Assembly (NCBI GenBank): GCA_019722365.1
Contig: JADFUC010001995.1
Span: forward strand, 620,001-684,000
Length of the DNA stretch: 64,000 bases
Source: Lithospermum erythrorhizon
Taxonomy: Eukaryota > Streptophyta > Magnoliopsida > Boraginales > Boraginaceae
Direction: 5' to 3'
The stretch's first letter is position 1. Every line of letters starts with the position of its first letter. Shown piece by piece: positions 37,594 to 51,200 of this stretch. The notes below the pieces were generated by a model. That model saw nothing but the letters and a program-made list of their open reading frames with translations. It was not told the DNA's origin and did not search any database. The translations under genes and the position numbers were made by a program.

Positions 37594-40407
37594 TTAGACA
37601 AAATGCTCTGTTGGGTACTCATGTTTGTATCCGTTGTAGTCGTAATACAATCTTTCCCCCTTCTTTATATCTCTATTAGCAACAAGCAACACCCGACACT
37701 CGCCGTTGACATTGAATCTTACACATTTTAAATTTTGCTTCTTCTTCCCGTCCCTGCATAACAATCAGTAAATATATAAACATAACAGATAGCAGTTACT
37801 GAACATAAATTGTAGCTTTTAAACAGGAAAAGTATTAACAATAACAAGTGACAAGTTCATAAAGGAAATTATTCTCAGACACTTAAGGAGATAAGATGAA
37901 GATGTGAATCAAACTCAAAGGACAGTTAATATTCCCAAAGGACTATACTTGTAAATTGTAATATGATTCTCCTAAGTCCTACGGAAGGCAATGCCAACCA
38001 ACTTGATATCTTCAATTGAGTAACTAAATATATCAGTTCACAACTACAGACAGTATATTGAAGCTAGTTGAGCTGACTCTCATAGTCTCAATAACACCCC
38101 CCTTCAAAACAAATACTCTTTCCGTCTCAAAATACATGATCATCTAGAAAAAATTTACTTTTTCACAATAGTTGATTGTTTGCATTTTTAATATACATTT
38201 TTACAATCCCAATATAGTTTTTTACATTTACAATATAGTTTTTTATAATCTCAATATAATTTTTCACTATCCATTAATAAAGCAATTTTCATCTAAACAA
38301 TCTATTTTGAAATAGAGGGAATATATAACTTATTACATTTCACAATATGAAATTAAAGGCTAGCTAGTTGACTAGAACCTAGTGTTAACACTCCATATTA
38401 AATGTGATGGCAATGCATTTCTATATCAACACAAGGTAGAGATCACTTCTAACTTGCAACAGTTCTAAGAATTACTAACAGATAGTATTGCCCTACATCA
38501 GAATAAAAGAGCCTTCTAGAGCATTTATGCAATGGCACTGAAAATAAAACCAGTCTAAAAGAGAAACAAAAATGAAGGATAGACATACGGTGTGTGATTG
38601 TTGATTCCATTGATGAATCGAGCAATATTACTATGCTTGTCTGGACATACAACGAGACTTTTCAAAGGATCGGCAGCATAAAGAAGAGCCATCATGCTAT
38701 CACCATCATCGTTCTCGCGATTCTTTAAATAATCAACATCTCCGACATACTCAGTTATTATTGTCAAATCTCTAATGGATCTATCTGCTTCAACCGTAAA
38801 TCTGTTCCATGGAAGCACATAGGTCACATAAGATTCCATTATAAACAGTTATCTTCCAAACAAGTATACTAATCAACAGAAACATACCCTTCTACAGGGT
38901 CTAAAACAACCATAAGAGGTGGACATTCCCCTCTTTCCATCATATTTTTGCACATAGTTAAGGCATCAACGTCTTCCTTACACAGGACCTGCAAAAACAT
39001 GTTCAAAATATGACTTGCAATCATTACATGGAAATTTTTTACTAATGAATATTCCTACTAAAGAAACTATGTAGTAATAATTCTGGTCTATTTAAGTAGC
39101 TTTGACATGCAAATTTTCCTTGATTTTCTCGAACAACTCCACAGAAAAGAATATCAATCATAGCTACGGTTAGAAGTGCAGTAATTTACCTGCATCCCAT
39201 CTCGTTCGAGATCAGGACTATTGGCAGACCTCGGGGCCATGCCTGCAACATAAGTTAGTTCATTGCTGTATTTAGCTCCGGTTGCTGTCAATGCTGTAGC
39301 CAACGATGCCATTTGCTCAAGTCTCCTTTTAGGATCCTCGGAAGGGTTAAACGGCAACAACTTTCGGCTTTTCTTTTTCAAAGATATGCTTCCAGCACGC
39401 TTTCTTTTTTTCAATACAACTGACGAAATAAATAGAAGTTAGAACCAAAGACGTGAACTTCAAAACGAAACATCCTGAGAATCCACAAATGTACAAACAG
39501 AATGTAATAACTTCTACCTGGACAATCCTTTTCTGTTGATTGAGACGATCTTTGTATTCTGAAGAAATCGATAATTTTGGTCTGAACTAGAGGAAATTCT
39601 GCACAATCAAATGTGGCATCAGCTTAAAAATATGCAAAACATTTTACTACACCCAAACAAACTCATACCAGAAACCCAATCTAAGATATATTGCTCTCTC
39701 TAGGCTCCATCCAATAACAATAGTCTATTTCAATTTCAATTTCAATTTGTCAAAATCAACAATCTATATAACATTATTCAATACACATAACTTTGACTTG
39801 TATCAAAATTATCACAGTACAACTCATTAAAAATACCATCTTTCATGAATTTTCACCAAATTTTATACAACATACATAAATAAACATCGAGTTCAAACTT
39901 AAAAAAGTCAACCATCAAAATTAAAAACTACACAATCTTCTCGAGTCGGTGTTGATTATTTTCTTACAACTAAATCCACAATAAACAACCTTAACAAAAT
40001 CAAAAAATCAAATCAATTTCCACATTGTACCTCAAATTCGACAACAAAACAATCGAAAACTCGAACAACCATAATCATGCATTTTAATCAAATAAATAAA
40101 CAAAAAATGGGCAAAAAAACTTACGAGCAAGTACTTTATTATTGGCACAAGCTTTACAAAACCAAGAACCTTTAGGAATCGAAACAAGAACCGGCTTAAG
40201 ACAAAATAAATGAAACCCATTATCACATTTATCACAAAGAAGCAGCTCATCTTCATGTTCACCCGACCCACATTCTTCACAATACACATCATCATACTCA
40301 TCTTCTTCTTCATAAATGCTTTTCGATTTTGGGCATTTTCGAAATATCGATTTTTTGGGGTTTTTTGGTTTGGGATTCGGAGCTAGAGTTCTTCTTCCAA
40401 AAGCCAT
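37594..40407 (-). CDS. ATXR6: ATXR6, PHD and SET domain histone H3K27 monomethyltransferase
   Basis: Replication-coupled enzyme that monomethylates H3 Lys27 on the H3.1 variant, keeping heterochromatin silent and preventing over-replication. Six exons, 40407-40125, 39598-39518, 39419-39190, 38988-38888, 38801-38589 and 37753-37594, give 355 residues (Arabidopsis ATXR6 about 349). The PHD finger has Cys43/46/58/61, His66, Cys69/84/87 (C4HC3), expected to read unmodified H3K4. Exon 2 has a PCNA-binding PIP box, QTKIIDFF (residues 100-107). Then come a basic stretch (KKRKRAGSISLKKKSRK), the linker DPKRRLEQMASLATALTA, and the SET region with ITEYVGDVDYL, RFINGINNHTP and LYYDYNGYKHEYPTEHFV at the C-terminus. 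The N-terminus lacks an obvious plastid transit peptide, which favours ATXR6 over ATXR5. The frame is intact. The last intron carries a MITE. Confidence 0.95.
38114..38323. mobile_element. Stowaway-like MITE in the last ATXR6 intron
   Basis: TACTCTTTCCGTCTCAAAAT at 38114 is matched, as an imperfect inverted repeat, by TATTTTGAAATAGAGGGAAT ending near 38323. Both ends carry a TA, the usual Stowaway (Tc1/mariner) target duplication. The interior of about 200 bp is AT-rich and non-coding, with a repeated CAATATAGTTTTTTA motif. Confidence 0.7.
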
Positions 40408-41310
40408 TGAAAATGGAGAAATTGATTGAGAAATGAATTGATTTGAGGTTTTGAAATAAAAAGAGAAGTTTTAGGTGGGATTTGGAGATTATGAGGAAGT
40501 TGAGGGGGTGATTTGTAATAGTTCGAAATTAATTTCGCGGGGTTTTTGTTAAGGTTTCGCGGGAAATAGTAACTTACCGCCAAATATAGAAATTTGGCTC
40601 CATAATTGCAATAGTGGTATTGGGTTGTAACGGCTACATGTCTATGCCTCCCAATTTCTTATTTAGGTATTTAATGTCACGATCTAGTATTTTTATTTTT
40701 TATTTTAGTATAGATGATGATTGTAATAATTTTAATATTTGATTCGAAAATGTTACTCGAACCGACTTAAGAAAGTTAAATCGGTTCATACTCACTCAAC
40801 TAATTACATGTTGCACGACACATACTCGCTATCTTATCACGTAAAACTAATTTGTTTACCCGTTTAGCAAATTGAGTTAGGAAAACATAACACAAAAAAA
40901 TCAATAAGGGTGAATTGGGTGAGACGGGTTAGAGTCATGTGTAGAATTATATTTGTGGCAATCAGCATAGGCTTATTTGATATTTTTTGCTTCATGGCCC
41001 CGTGCGGGTACAGCGATCTACGCATGATACTAACTACCGAGTTGGTGTGGCGTGCGTTAGGCATTATTGGAGTGAGAATTTATTTGTTAAACTCATTCAT
41101 GACAAAATTAATTCATTAAACACTTAATTTATTAAGTTTGTTAATAAATTATTTTAAGTTATTAATAAATTAAGTACTTATCAAAATCCTTAACAAAATT
41201 TTAAGTTAAGATTGTCTACTCATTTTTCTCCTCTTAAAAAAATCAGATGTCATACAGTCCAAATTTATATATTTCTCCTCCCATAATTTTCTTCACATCT
41301 CACTTATTCC
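40408..41310. other. ATXR6 promoter and intergenic sequence
   Basis: The ATXR6 leader and promoter probably lie at 40408-40640, where GCGGGG and CGCGGG motifs near 40535-40565 resemble E2F-type sites (TTTCGCGGG at 40554-40562). Beyond that no gene is supported. Confidence 0.45.
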
Positions 41311-41315
41311 TCCAT

Positions 41316-41648
41316 TATTATTATTATTATTATTACTTATTAAAAATAAAAATATAATAATAATAATATTATTAAAATAAGAATAATAAAAATAAAAAAT
41401 AATAATAATAACAAAATAATAATAATAATAAAAATAAACAAAATAATAAATATTATAATAAAATGATAATAATAAAAATAATAAAACAATAATAATAATA
41501 AAACCAATAATAATAATAATAACAATAATAATAATAATAAAAACAATAATAAAAATAATAATAATAACAAAAATAATAATAATAATTAAAATAATAATAA
41601 ATATAATAATATTAAAACAATCATAATAATAATAAAAATTTATAAAAT

Positions 41649-41683
<35 letters not shown>

Positions 41684-41760
41684 CAATAATAATAATAAAG
41701 ATAATAATAATAATAATAATAATAGTAATAATAATAGCAGTAATAATATGAAACATAATA
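41316..41760. repeat. Long AAT/ATT trinucleotide microsatellite
   Basis: About 445 bp consist mostly of AAT units with scattered C or A substitutions. Long open frames across it, reading as poly-Tyr, Ile, Leu or Asn, result from the triplet repeat and are not genes. Confidence 0.93.
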
Positions 41761-42039
41761 AATATAAAAAATAATAAAAGCAAAAATAATACTCATAAGA
41801 TTCATAACTGGTTAATAACTGCAGTCTTGAATTTTTGATTTTTGAAATCATGTCAGCTCTAGGATGAAAATTGTATTTTTACATTTCAATGTATCTTTTG
41901 ACTATTTTTGTTATTAAATTATCCAACTAATAATTATAGTTTCAACTAATTGATATTTTACATTTTCAATGTCTTTTTTGACTACTTTTTATTTTTTCTT
42001 AATAAATAATGTAAATATTAAATCATTAAAGAGTAATAA

Positions 42040-42285
42040 TAAGAAGAATAATAATAATAAATAAATATAATAATAATAATAAAATCAATAATAATAATAA
42101 CAAAAATAATAATAATAATAATAACAATAATGTAAACATAATACTATTAATAATAAAACAATTATAATAATAGTAAAATAAAAATAATTAATTATATTAA
42201 TAATAAAAATAATGATTATTATTATTATTATTATTATAATTAATATTAATAATAACTATAATAATTATTATAATTAATAATATAT
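42040..42285. repeat. Second AAT-rich imperfect microsatellite
   Basis: A more decayed AAT tract with interruptions. It switches to ATT orientation near 42213-42240 (ATTATTATTATTATTATTAT), so the region could fold back on itself. Confidence 0.85.
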
Positions 42286-42956
42286 TTTAGTAATCATATT
42301 TATTCTATTTCATATTAATAATATTTGTTATTTATCTATTGTAGTATTATTTATTTAATATATGATGCATATATATAAATGAAATAGAATGTAAAAGGTA
42401 AAGTTAATAAATCTATTTCGATTTAGTCTTTTTTAACAAATTGTTATCAATCTTTTAAATATTTTCGATTATTCAGTTCGATTATAATTTAATTTCGGTC
42501 ATTTGTTTAATTTTGAACTTGAATTTCAGTTTTCATATTTAATAAACAGGCCTAAGTTTAATGTAACTTTGACACAGAAACAGTTAGGTAAGTGTCCATA
42601 TTAATTAAATTAACTCATTGGTAAGGTCATCCAATATCACTTTGAAATCGACTCATTAACAACAAATTTCATTCACAAGTCTTTTTTGTTACAATTTTTT
42701 CAAAGGGCCCGATCGAATCTGGGTGGACTGAATTACCTCGGCCCTATTATATCGTTGAAGAAGTGGGCTAAAGTGCAAACCAGCCCAAAGTGTGGGCTTT
42801 CAAAGTATCCATGAATCATGATGTCTAAATAATAAGATGAAGCCACCAGAAATCTTAAAACTCAAAAGCCATTTTATTTACAGACAATCTTCCTTTTATG
42901 TATCACTCTTGTGAGTTGTGAGCATGCAACATCTACTTGATCTGGAGTTATGCTGA

Positions 42957-42958
<2 letters not shown>

Positions 42959-43034
<76 letters not shown>
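42959..43034. repeat. (AT)38 dinucleotide microsatellite
   Basis: A pure AT run of 76 bp, self-complementary and expected to form a cruciform. Frames through it are artefacts. Confidence 0.97.
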
Positions 43035-43037
<3 letters not shown>

Positions 43038-46000
43038 TAGATATACGTAATCTTTTGATGTTACCCCATGCTGTTTCGTTAACATTTTTAACGACATGGA
43101 TCATTAATGCTAATCTATTAATTTCAATAACTATTTGTGTAATTATCTAAAAATAAATGATATCTAATAATAATGTAAACAAATATCTAAAATTAAATGA
43201 GATAACTTAAACATCATACATGGGCCATGGCTGTAACGCGTGAGGTTAAACTTCCAAGAAGGGCCTTGCTTGGCAGAATTGTTGAGAAGGACAGTCAAGT
43301 TATGAATTAGTCAGATTGTTCTTTTCGACGACTGTTGATAAACAGCAATCGTCGTAGATCTCTTTTAAATTTCCATGCGATAACCAATGATCGATCCGTT
43401 CTTGAACTCAGGCTACGTGCACCCATTTCTACCATACTGTGCCAAATGGGTTCAAATTCTCTGCATGTAAAGTTTATTTTACTCTCCGTACATCTTTACC
43501 ATCGCATTTAACCAAACCCCTTACCGAGCATGTTTCACTTCAGCTCATAATAATTGAACAGATAAAAGAAAATCAGCGAAGCCATTTTTGTGGGGAAAAA
43601 TAAAGGAGTAAATAAGTTGCCGAGTCTAACAAACGAGAAAAACATTTGATTTATTACAACATACCATTCAATTTGGTTCACTTACAATGAGCTTACTTGA
43701 CCAAATCATTTTTTAAAATAGCGTTAACATACGTTTGTATCTTTATGCAACTTTTATCATTGTTAAATATTTTAAAAATATCTTAGTTATTTGTGCTTGC
43801 AGTTTAACTTTATTAAATATTTATCTAATTTATAATATCTTTTAATAATACAAATAATGAATTAAAATTAAGTAGCATGCGGTATATAAGAGGAGAAAAT
43901 ATTGTCTGCCCATGTGTACAGGTTTTGAAGTGGCCTTGATATCTGTAGAAAAACTTAGATAAGCTATTTTTATTCTTTGTTTCCGGTAATTTTGTCACGT
44001 AATCAAATATTATGGAAGTTGAATTTGGGTGGTTAATTAAGGGTAAATAGGAATATCGAAAAGTTGGAGCTTTGACATGGCAAATGAGATTGCTTAAACG
44101 TTATATATAGTATAGATATTTCATTACTCAACTTATACGAGTACTACATAATTATGTACAAGGACCAAGTGCGATACTTCGATCACAATACCGACAAAAG
44201 ACAATATATGGCCAAATTAGTTTCACATTAATCTCAGAGAGAACCCCACTTTGTATTGTCTTTTAATTAGGCCATACATTAGCTTACAAACCCATCAAAT
44301 AAGATTATACTCTAGAGTTTAGAACCCGTATAAATTTTCCACTTGCAAGTTGATAATATACGCGTTATGATGAGTATCAAATGTCCAGTAAACGCATATA
44401 TATATATATGCCAACTAACCAGATTCTCAAATTTAAATACTATTCAAATTTCACCCCTTTAAACTCGACACTACAAAATAATATCTCATGGATTAAGAAA
44501 AACATCCAAACTAGTTTATATGAGTTCAACAAATATCAAAATTGAATTGTTAACTCTGACACAACAATTAATATTTGATATAGTATATCTTCATCCACTG
44601 TGTATACAAATCTGCCGATAAAATGACATTATTAATTTCCCAGTAGTTTATTTTTAAATATGGATATATTAATTTCTTCAATAAAATAGATACACCCAAC
44701 GAAGCATGTCCTTATCAAGAATCTCAGCATTTCACACATCCAGTCGTTTCCATACATATAAGTGGGTCCCAAGCTGGCCCTCCATTTGCCTGCCACCCAC
44801 AAATCCACAATCAAATTTCGCTTTCTCATTTTTGGCTATTTTCTACTATTAGACCTAATCTTTGCCTCACTCATATCATTCGATTTCATGGAACAAATTA
44901 GAACATACATATAATATATATACAGTACATACATCTTCACATTCAGTTCTACTGTACTGATAACCCATGCTATCTTTTTTCTTGGAATTGCATGATTGTC
45001 AAGAAATTATTGAACTTTCCTGTATCTAAGGTCAACTTCGTACAGGAGGTAATAAGTGCATCCTCAAGTGAAGTACTATAACTGAAATTCTTGTCTCTCG
45101 CTCCCCACTTCTAATATATTTTAATGCAAAAATATACTTCCTCCATCTTATTTTGTTTGGATATTTTTTTATTTAAAAAAATTCCAAAACAAATTTTATT
45201 TTTACCAAATGTGAGAGGGTAATTTGAAGAGAAAATAAAATATGTGAGTACAATTTAAATTTTTTTTAATATATATACAATGTCAAACCTTCCAAACAAT
45301 TTGAGATGAAGAAATCGGAGTAACATACTAACTACTAATAACGGATAATGTCGTCGTCGTCGTCTGATTTATTTGTAAGACCCCTAAGAGTTGTGAAATT
45401 AATTTATTAAGAATGAATACATAACTAATCACTTCACTTTGGAGAGGGGAAATATATATACTCCGTATATACTAAAGGATAATGTCGTCTGATTCATTTA
45501 TAACTTTTCCGGAGTAATATACGGAGTATTTCTTAGGGCTTATTAAAGCATTATTTGATTATTCCTATGAAATCACAGTGGTCCTGGTTTTATAGTGCTT
45601 AAATAAAGAACAAACGTGCCGACTTGAAGATGTGGAATTATATAAATGTACAAACATATGTAACCCTTGTGCTTGAATGTGAGCTGGGACCAATTACAGC
45701 TCTATGGTTGCCTCCAACACATGAACGCACCATAAAGCTTAATTGATGAGAGCCTTCACTCACTAATTATATATATGCAGATATGATTTTCATACAACTT
45801 AATTATTTGGTTGCTGTACTAGGTTATTAATATAATTTTCCTTGTTGCATACAATAAGTATAATTTGGAAGCTTCTATGATAATGTTTGCCAGAAGTTGT
45901 TCTTTGAGCACTGGTACAAGTGTACAACTATTATTATGTAATTTTTTTCACAAAACTTCATTGTAAGCATGTTATTGAATTCGATGTATTAACTTCCTAA

Positions 46001-48229
46001 TAACTTGTCACATTTTAGATGGGCTCGATGTCAGGTCTCTTGCAGCCTGACTACGAGGAGGTCTTGGATTCAGTGTCTTGAGAACATATTTTTATTTTGT
46101 TGTAATCTTCACGTATTAAATTGTCTTTAGTTAAAAATTTATCATTATTTATTTGTAATACTCAATATACGTATTTGTAATTTAAATCACGTAATACTTC
46201 TTCGTCATTAATTTACAAAAAAAAAAACTTGTCACATTTATGTTTATTTTATCCTTCCTAGCATTTGGGTACATGAGATGCGTGTAAATTAAAAAATATT
46301 TACCATCAATAATTTTAACGTAACGACACATGGATGCTCATCTTCGTCTTGATAGTTAAAGCATATTAATAAACTACCTCCATCCTTGAAAAAATTTGTT
46401 TTTTGTTGTCTCTTGTGACTTTGAGTGTAGATATTTTTTGTTTGTATTGTATAATCTTGTCCCGAACTATATCGATAGAAAAATACAATTCAAACTATTT
46501 CGCGTTGATATATTTTTTATCAAAGATTATCTGTCTAAACCAAAATTTATTTAATGTCAAAATTTGAAAGTTAAGCTATAAAAAAGTGAAGCAATCTTTT
46601 TTTTGTGGGATAGAGAATCTTATATAGTAGGAAGTTATTGGCTTACATGGAAGTTACCATGAATGTACATATTAATATTAGGTGGTTATGGAATTTATTA
46701 TCCAAATTACTATTATGTCCTCAAATTAAAATATGATAATTTATAGTTAGTAAGGATATTAAATGAAAAAAAAAGCTTGCATTAAGCTTAGAATAGCAGA
46801 AACATGCCTATTTTCTCTAGATTAATAATGAAGTCCATGATTGAGAAATTTCCGACAATTCACTGACTTATCAAAGAATTGTTCTAAACGAAACACATAA
46901 TTTTACCTGAACTTGAAAAGAGTTTAAATTGGGCTTTGAATTAAATTGCCTTTGTTCATTGAAAAGTTTCAGAATATCATATATATCATTCATATGTATG
47001 TAGAACCTTTAATGACATGCATGTTTTTCTACCTTCTAAAAACAACCAAGCATTATTAAAATGTGATAACCGAAAAACCTAATCCACAAAAGCAAATAAA
47101 GCAGCGAATTGAAATGTCACTCTCTAGTTCTTTATCGAGGTTAGAGAAATGAGAAACAAAGACAAATAAAGGCGGTATATATGTAGAACTGTTGAAGATG
47201 AGAAGAATATAAATCGCATTGAACACCTCCTTGTCGAGTAAAGTAGTCAGAGGAATTGAAGCCACTCTTTGTGGCACATACTGCCTAGCACCTTGCAAGG
47301 GACAATATAGATACTGCCTAAGAGAAAGGGATTGGATCCTAATATTTTGAAGAAAAAAAGTTTATTAATAATTTGATATCAAATTCAGTGAGTAACTACA
47401 CTAGGTAAGTTCGTGTAATAAGATCAACCAAGAAAGTATTGATAGTAGAATCGATCAAACTCATGAATTTATGATCACAAACTCACATTCACCAACTTGA
47501 TTCTTTATAGATATTTTTGTTATATTTTCTTACCATCCTCCCGACGATTTTTTCCCAATTTGATCGTGTCTAATTGTCTATATATGGTTTTGGTCATGTG
47601 TAATGTTTTGGAAAATATCTCCTTCTTTATTTAGATGACTTATTTCATGATTGATCTTTCTTGTTTTTCACGTTTACATTTCATTGTAGTATTTTACATT
47701 ATTTATATTACAAAATACTGTATGTGACATAACAAATAATACTCCATGTATCCATATGATCTCACTACTAATTATATTATTGTCATTTAGGTATACCGAG
47801 CATATTACAATATATTAATTACTTACTTTAATATTTGCTTAAGTCAAGCAAGTTATATGTTGATCGATGCTTTATGGTCTCAAACATACTGCTCGAACTT
47901 AAATTTACAAGAAAATTATATTACGGAAATATTTTGAAAATAACTTCAACTATATCAATTATATATTTATTAGATTAGAAAATAATTTTTTTTCTAATTC
48001 GAGCGAAAATGAGTGAGCGTTAAAACGCTCTCAACCGAAATCTAAAAACAGAAAGTCAAAATTGTTTGACTCAGTCAACTCAGGTCAATGATGTGATTCT
48101 GGTCATCTCCATCACCGATCAAGGCGGCAATTGTAGCCGGAAAATACTGCAACGTTCTGGTAGTTAAGCTCAACCCATAAATCAACCCAAATCTTATGTT
48201 GTTGTGGTTGGTGAGAAGAAGAGTTTGAG
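43035..48229. other. AT-rich intergenic region
   Basis: About 5 kb without a supported gene. It contains a small hairpin near 43327-43355, short AT runs, a Stowaway-like MITE at 45137-45322, and a diverged local duplication (AGGATAATGTCGTC) around 45341 and 45477. Confidence 0.4.
45137..45322. mobile_element. Stowaway-like MITE
   Basis: The left end TACTTCCTCCATCTTATTTT, followed by GTTTGG, pairs imperfectly with the right end CCAAACAATTTGAGATGAAG, followed by AAATCGGAGTA. Both ends carry a flanking TA. The interior is 186 bp, non-coding and AT-rich, consistent with a non-autonomous mariner-type element. Confidence 0.65.
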
Positions 48230-51200
48230 GATGAAATTTTCATTTCTTCCTCCGAAAATTGTAGAAGGTAAGCCTGTAGTGAAGTATCAATCAAGTGATG
48301 TTATGATTGGGATTAATCGATGGAAATCCGTTGCAATTGGATATTTTCAAGGCATTAATCCCAGTTTTGGAGCAATTGAACATTTTGCGAAAATCGATGG
48401 AAGGAGTTTGGATTTGAGAAATGTTTCAAGCTGTCACCTGGAGTTTTCTTGTTCAAATTCGAGAGTGATGAAGGTAGAGATGCTATGATAGATGATGGAC
48501 CGTGGATTTTTGCACAATATCCTATGATTGTGAGTCCATGGACTCCTGAATCAAATTTGGAGCGAAGAAGAGCAGAGAAAATCCATGTGTGGGTGAAGGT
48601 TCCGTTTTTGAGTTTATAGTTTTGGAATGATGAAATGCTTAGTAAAATAGGAAGTTTCATTGAAAATCCTTTGTTTGCTGATGGTGCAACAGCTGAATTT
48701 TCTAGAATTTCCTTTGCACGATTGTATATTAAGATTGATGTTGATAAAGAGGTGTCAAATCATGTTCCATTAGTGAATGAAAGAGGACAGGAATTTCTTC
48801 AGAGGGTTGAATATGAAGGAATTCCACCTAAGTGTAGTCATTGTAAGCTATTTGGGCATGATGTTGAACATTGTAGATTTGGAGGCAGCACTGGCAGAAT
48901 TGAGAGGCAGAAGGAAGTTGAAGTGATGAGGCAGGTATGGGTGCCTAAGGCACCTGTTGAAGGTGGCATATTTGTTGAACAAGTACATGAACTTGAAAAA
49001 AAAGTTGATAGTATTGTGGATAGTATCATTCATTAGGAAGTAGCTGCTACCGTTGTAGAGGTTGTGGTTAATAATTATTCTTTTGCCCTCCTGATGAGGG
49101 AAGTGAAACTAGTGAAAAGGTGAAAACAGGAAAAAAGAGGAAGTTGGCTAAACCTGTGATGATATCACATGGTGCTCTGAATAGCAATGTGAAGACATGC
49201 TCCATAGCTCAGATCCTGACCAGATTGAACAAAAAGCCTGTGAGAGTGAAAGGTATTGATATACTCCATTCCAAATAAAGATAAGAATTTGGAATATTAA
49301 GGGCCTGAACTGTCCTCAAAAGTAGTTCAAGTTGAAAAAATATTGTAGTAAATTTGATATGGTAGGATTAGTTGAAAATAAATTTAGAAGTCAGAATATA
49401 GATAATGTGTTGAGTTGTATGTTTTGTCAATGGAAGTTTGTATATAATACTATTCGTGGTAAAGTTGGCAGAATTGCAGTGTGTTGGAATCCCCAATCAA
49501 TTAGTTTCACCCCTTTTGTTATTAGTGAGCAAGTGATTATGGGAGAAGTGCAATTTCATAATAAAAAATATGTAGTGGCAATTGTATATGGCAGCATTGA
49601 TAAAGGAGATAAAGAAGAGCTTTGGAAGGAATTGGTGCAATGTTATGCAGTTGTATGAGACAGACCTTGGGTGATTGGGGGTGATTTCAATATTGTGAGA
49701 TCTGTGTTGGAATCTCAAGGGGGAAGCACTCCTGACCTGAATGTTGTGGATAAATTTAATGAGTGGATTAGAAATATTGAAGTAGTTGATTGCCCTCATA
49801 CAGGAAATCATTGCACCTGGAGTAGAAATTGGAAGGATAGAGGGGTTGTTAGGGTGATTGATAGAATTATATGCAATTATAAATGGCTTGATAGTTTTAG
49901 AGGGTGCAAAGTGCATGTTCCAACTCCATGTGACTCTGATCATTGTTCTTTGGATATTAGTGTAGAGGATGAGAATGAGAAGGGTCCCAAGCCTTTGAAG
50001 TTTCAGCCATTTTGGATTGATCAGCCTACTTATAATGAAGTTATTAGAGATGTATGGAATAAGCATGATGAAGGAGATGGCATGGATATTCTTTATTACA
50101 GAATGAAAAGAGTGAAAAATGGTCTCAAAAACTGGAATGCAGTTGAATTCTCTAATATTAGTTCATCGGTGGCAGAAAAGTAGATTGAGCTTGAAGGATT
50201 AAATGACAAGATTTTGAATGGAGATCTCAGTCTGAGAGTTTAGCCCGATCTTGCATATGTGGGCTGAGTACGAAGGTTGAAGCCCAGGCGAAATTCTAAT
50301 TGTTTCAAAGCAAGTCAAGGATTAGATAGTTCAAAGAAGGTGATGCCAGCACCAAGTTCTTTCATAAAAATATGAGGTTACATCAAGCTCAAAACAAGAT
50401 CAGCGTCAAAAGCCCGGGGGATGGAAATGATAAGCGAGAGCAGTTTGAGGATGCGGTGGGATTAAAGAGGTAGTAATACATTTTTACAAGGATCTATTCA
50501 CTAAGCACAGTTGTGAAATTTGTGTTTGGTGGAGGAATTGATGAAGTGAACATGGCAGGATGCACATTCTTCTTCGATAGATTGAAAAAAATGAGGTTTG
50601 ATGGTTTCAGTAAGGTTCTATAAAAGTTCATGGAGTGATGTGAAGGAAGCTTGATCATTGGCTTGTCAAGACGTTTTACAAATAATATACTAGAAGTGAA
50701 CAACACTACAATCACCCTCATTCCAAAGGTCTGACAACCTCGATATGAAGGAATTTGACGACCAATGGCGTCTGTGTACAAGTGTATTCTTGCCGTTCTT
50801 CTTAAACGGATTGAAACTACTTTTCTCTTGTGATTGGAGTAGCAGGGCGCCTATATGCACAGAAAGAAATATTAAATTAATTATTTTGCTTATGTAGAGG
50901 AGATGGTTTGTGATTATCCACAAAGAGAAGTGAAGCCAATTTGCATTAAAATTGACATCGTGAAGGCTTATGACCTGATGAAATGAACTTCTTATAGGTA
51001 TGAGAGTCATAGGATATCTGAGAGGTTTATAGCATGGGTGCAGTCTTGTGTAACAATAACATGATTTTTCTATTTTCATTAATGACAGCTTTCATGGACA
51101 TTTTAAAAGCGGATGTCTCGAGGGCAAGGGGATCCGCATCACACTTTTCATTATTGTAATGGAGATCTTCACAAAGTTGTTGAGGTCGGAAGGAGTTCCA

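Noticed and set aside
41293..41851. 170-codon frame of Tyr and Ile repeats
   Set aside because: It is a translation of the AAT microsatellite.
42874..43150. Ile-Tyr repeat frames
   Set aside because: They are translations of the AT dinucleotide repeat.
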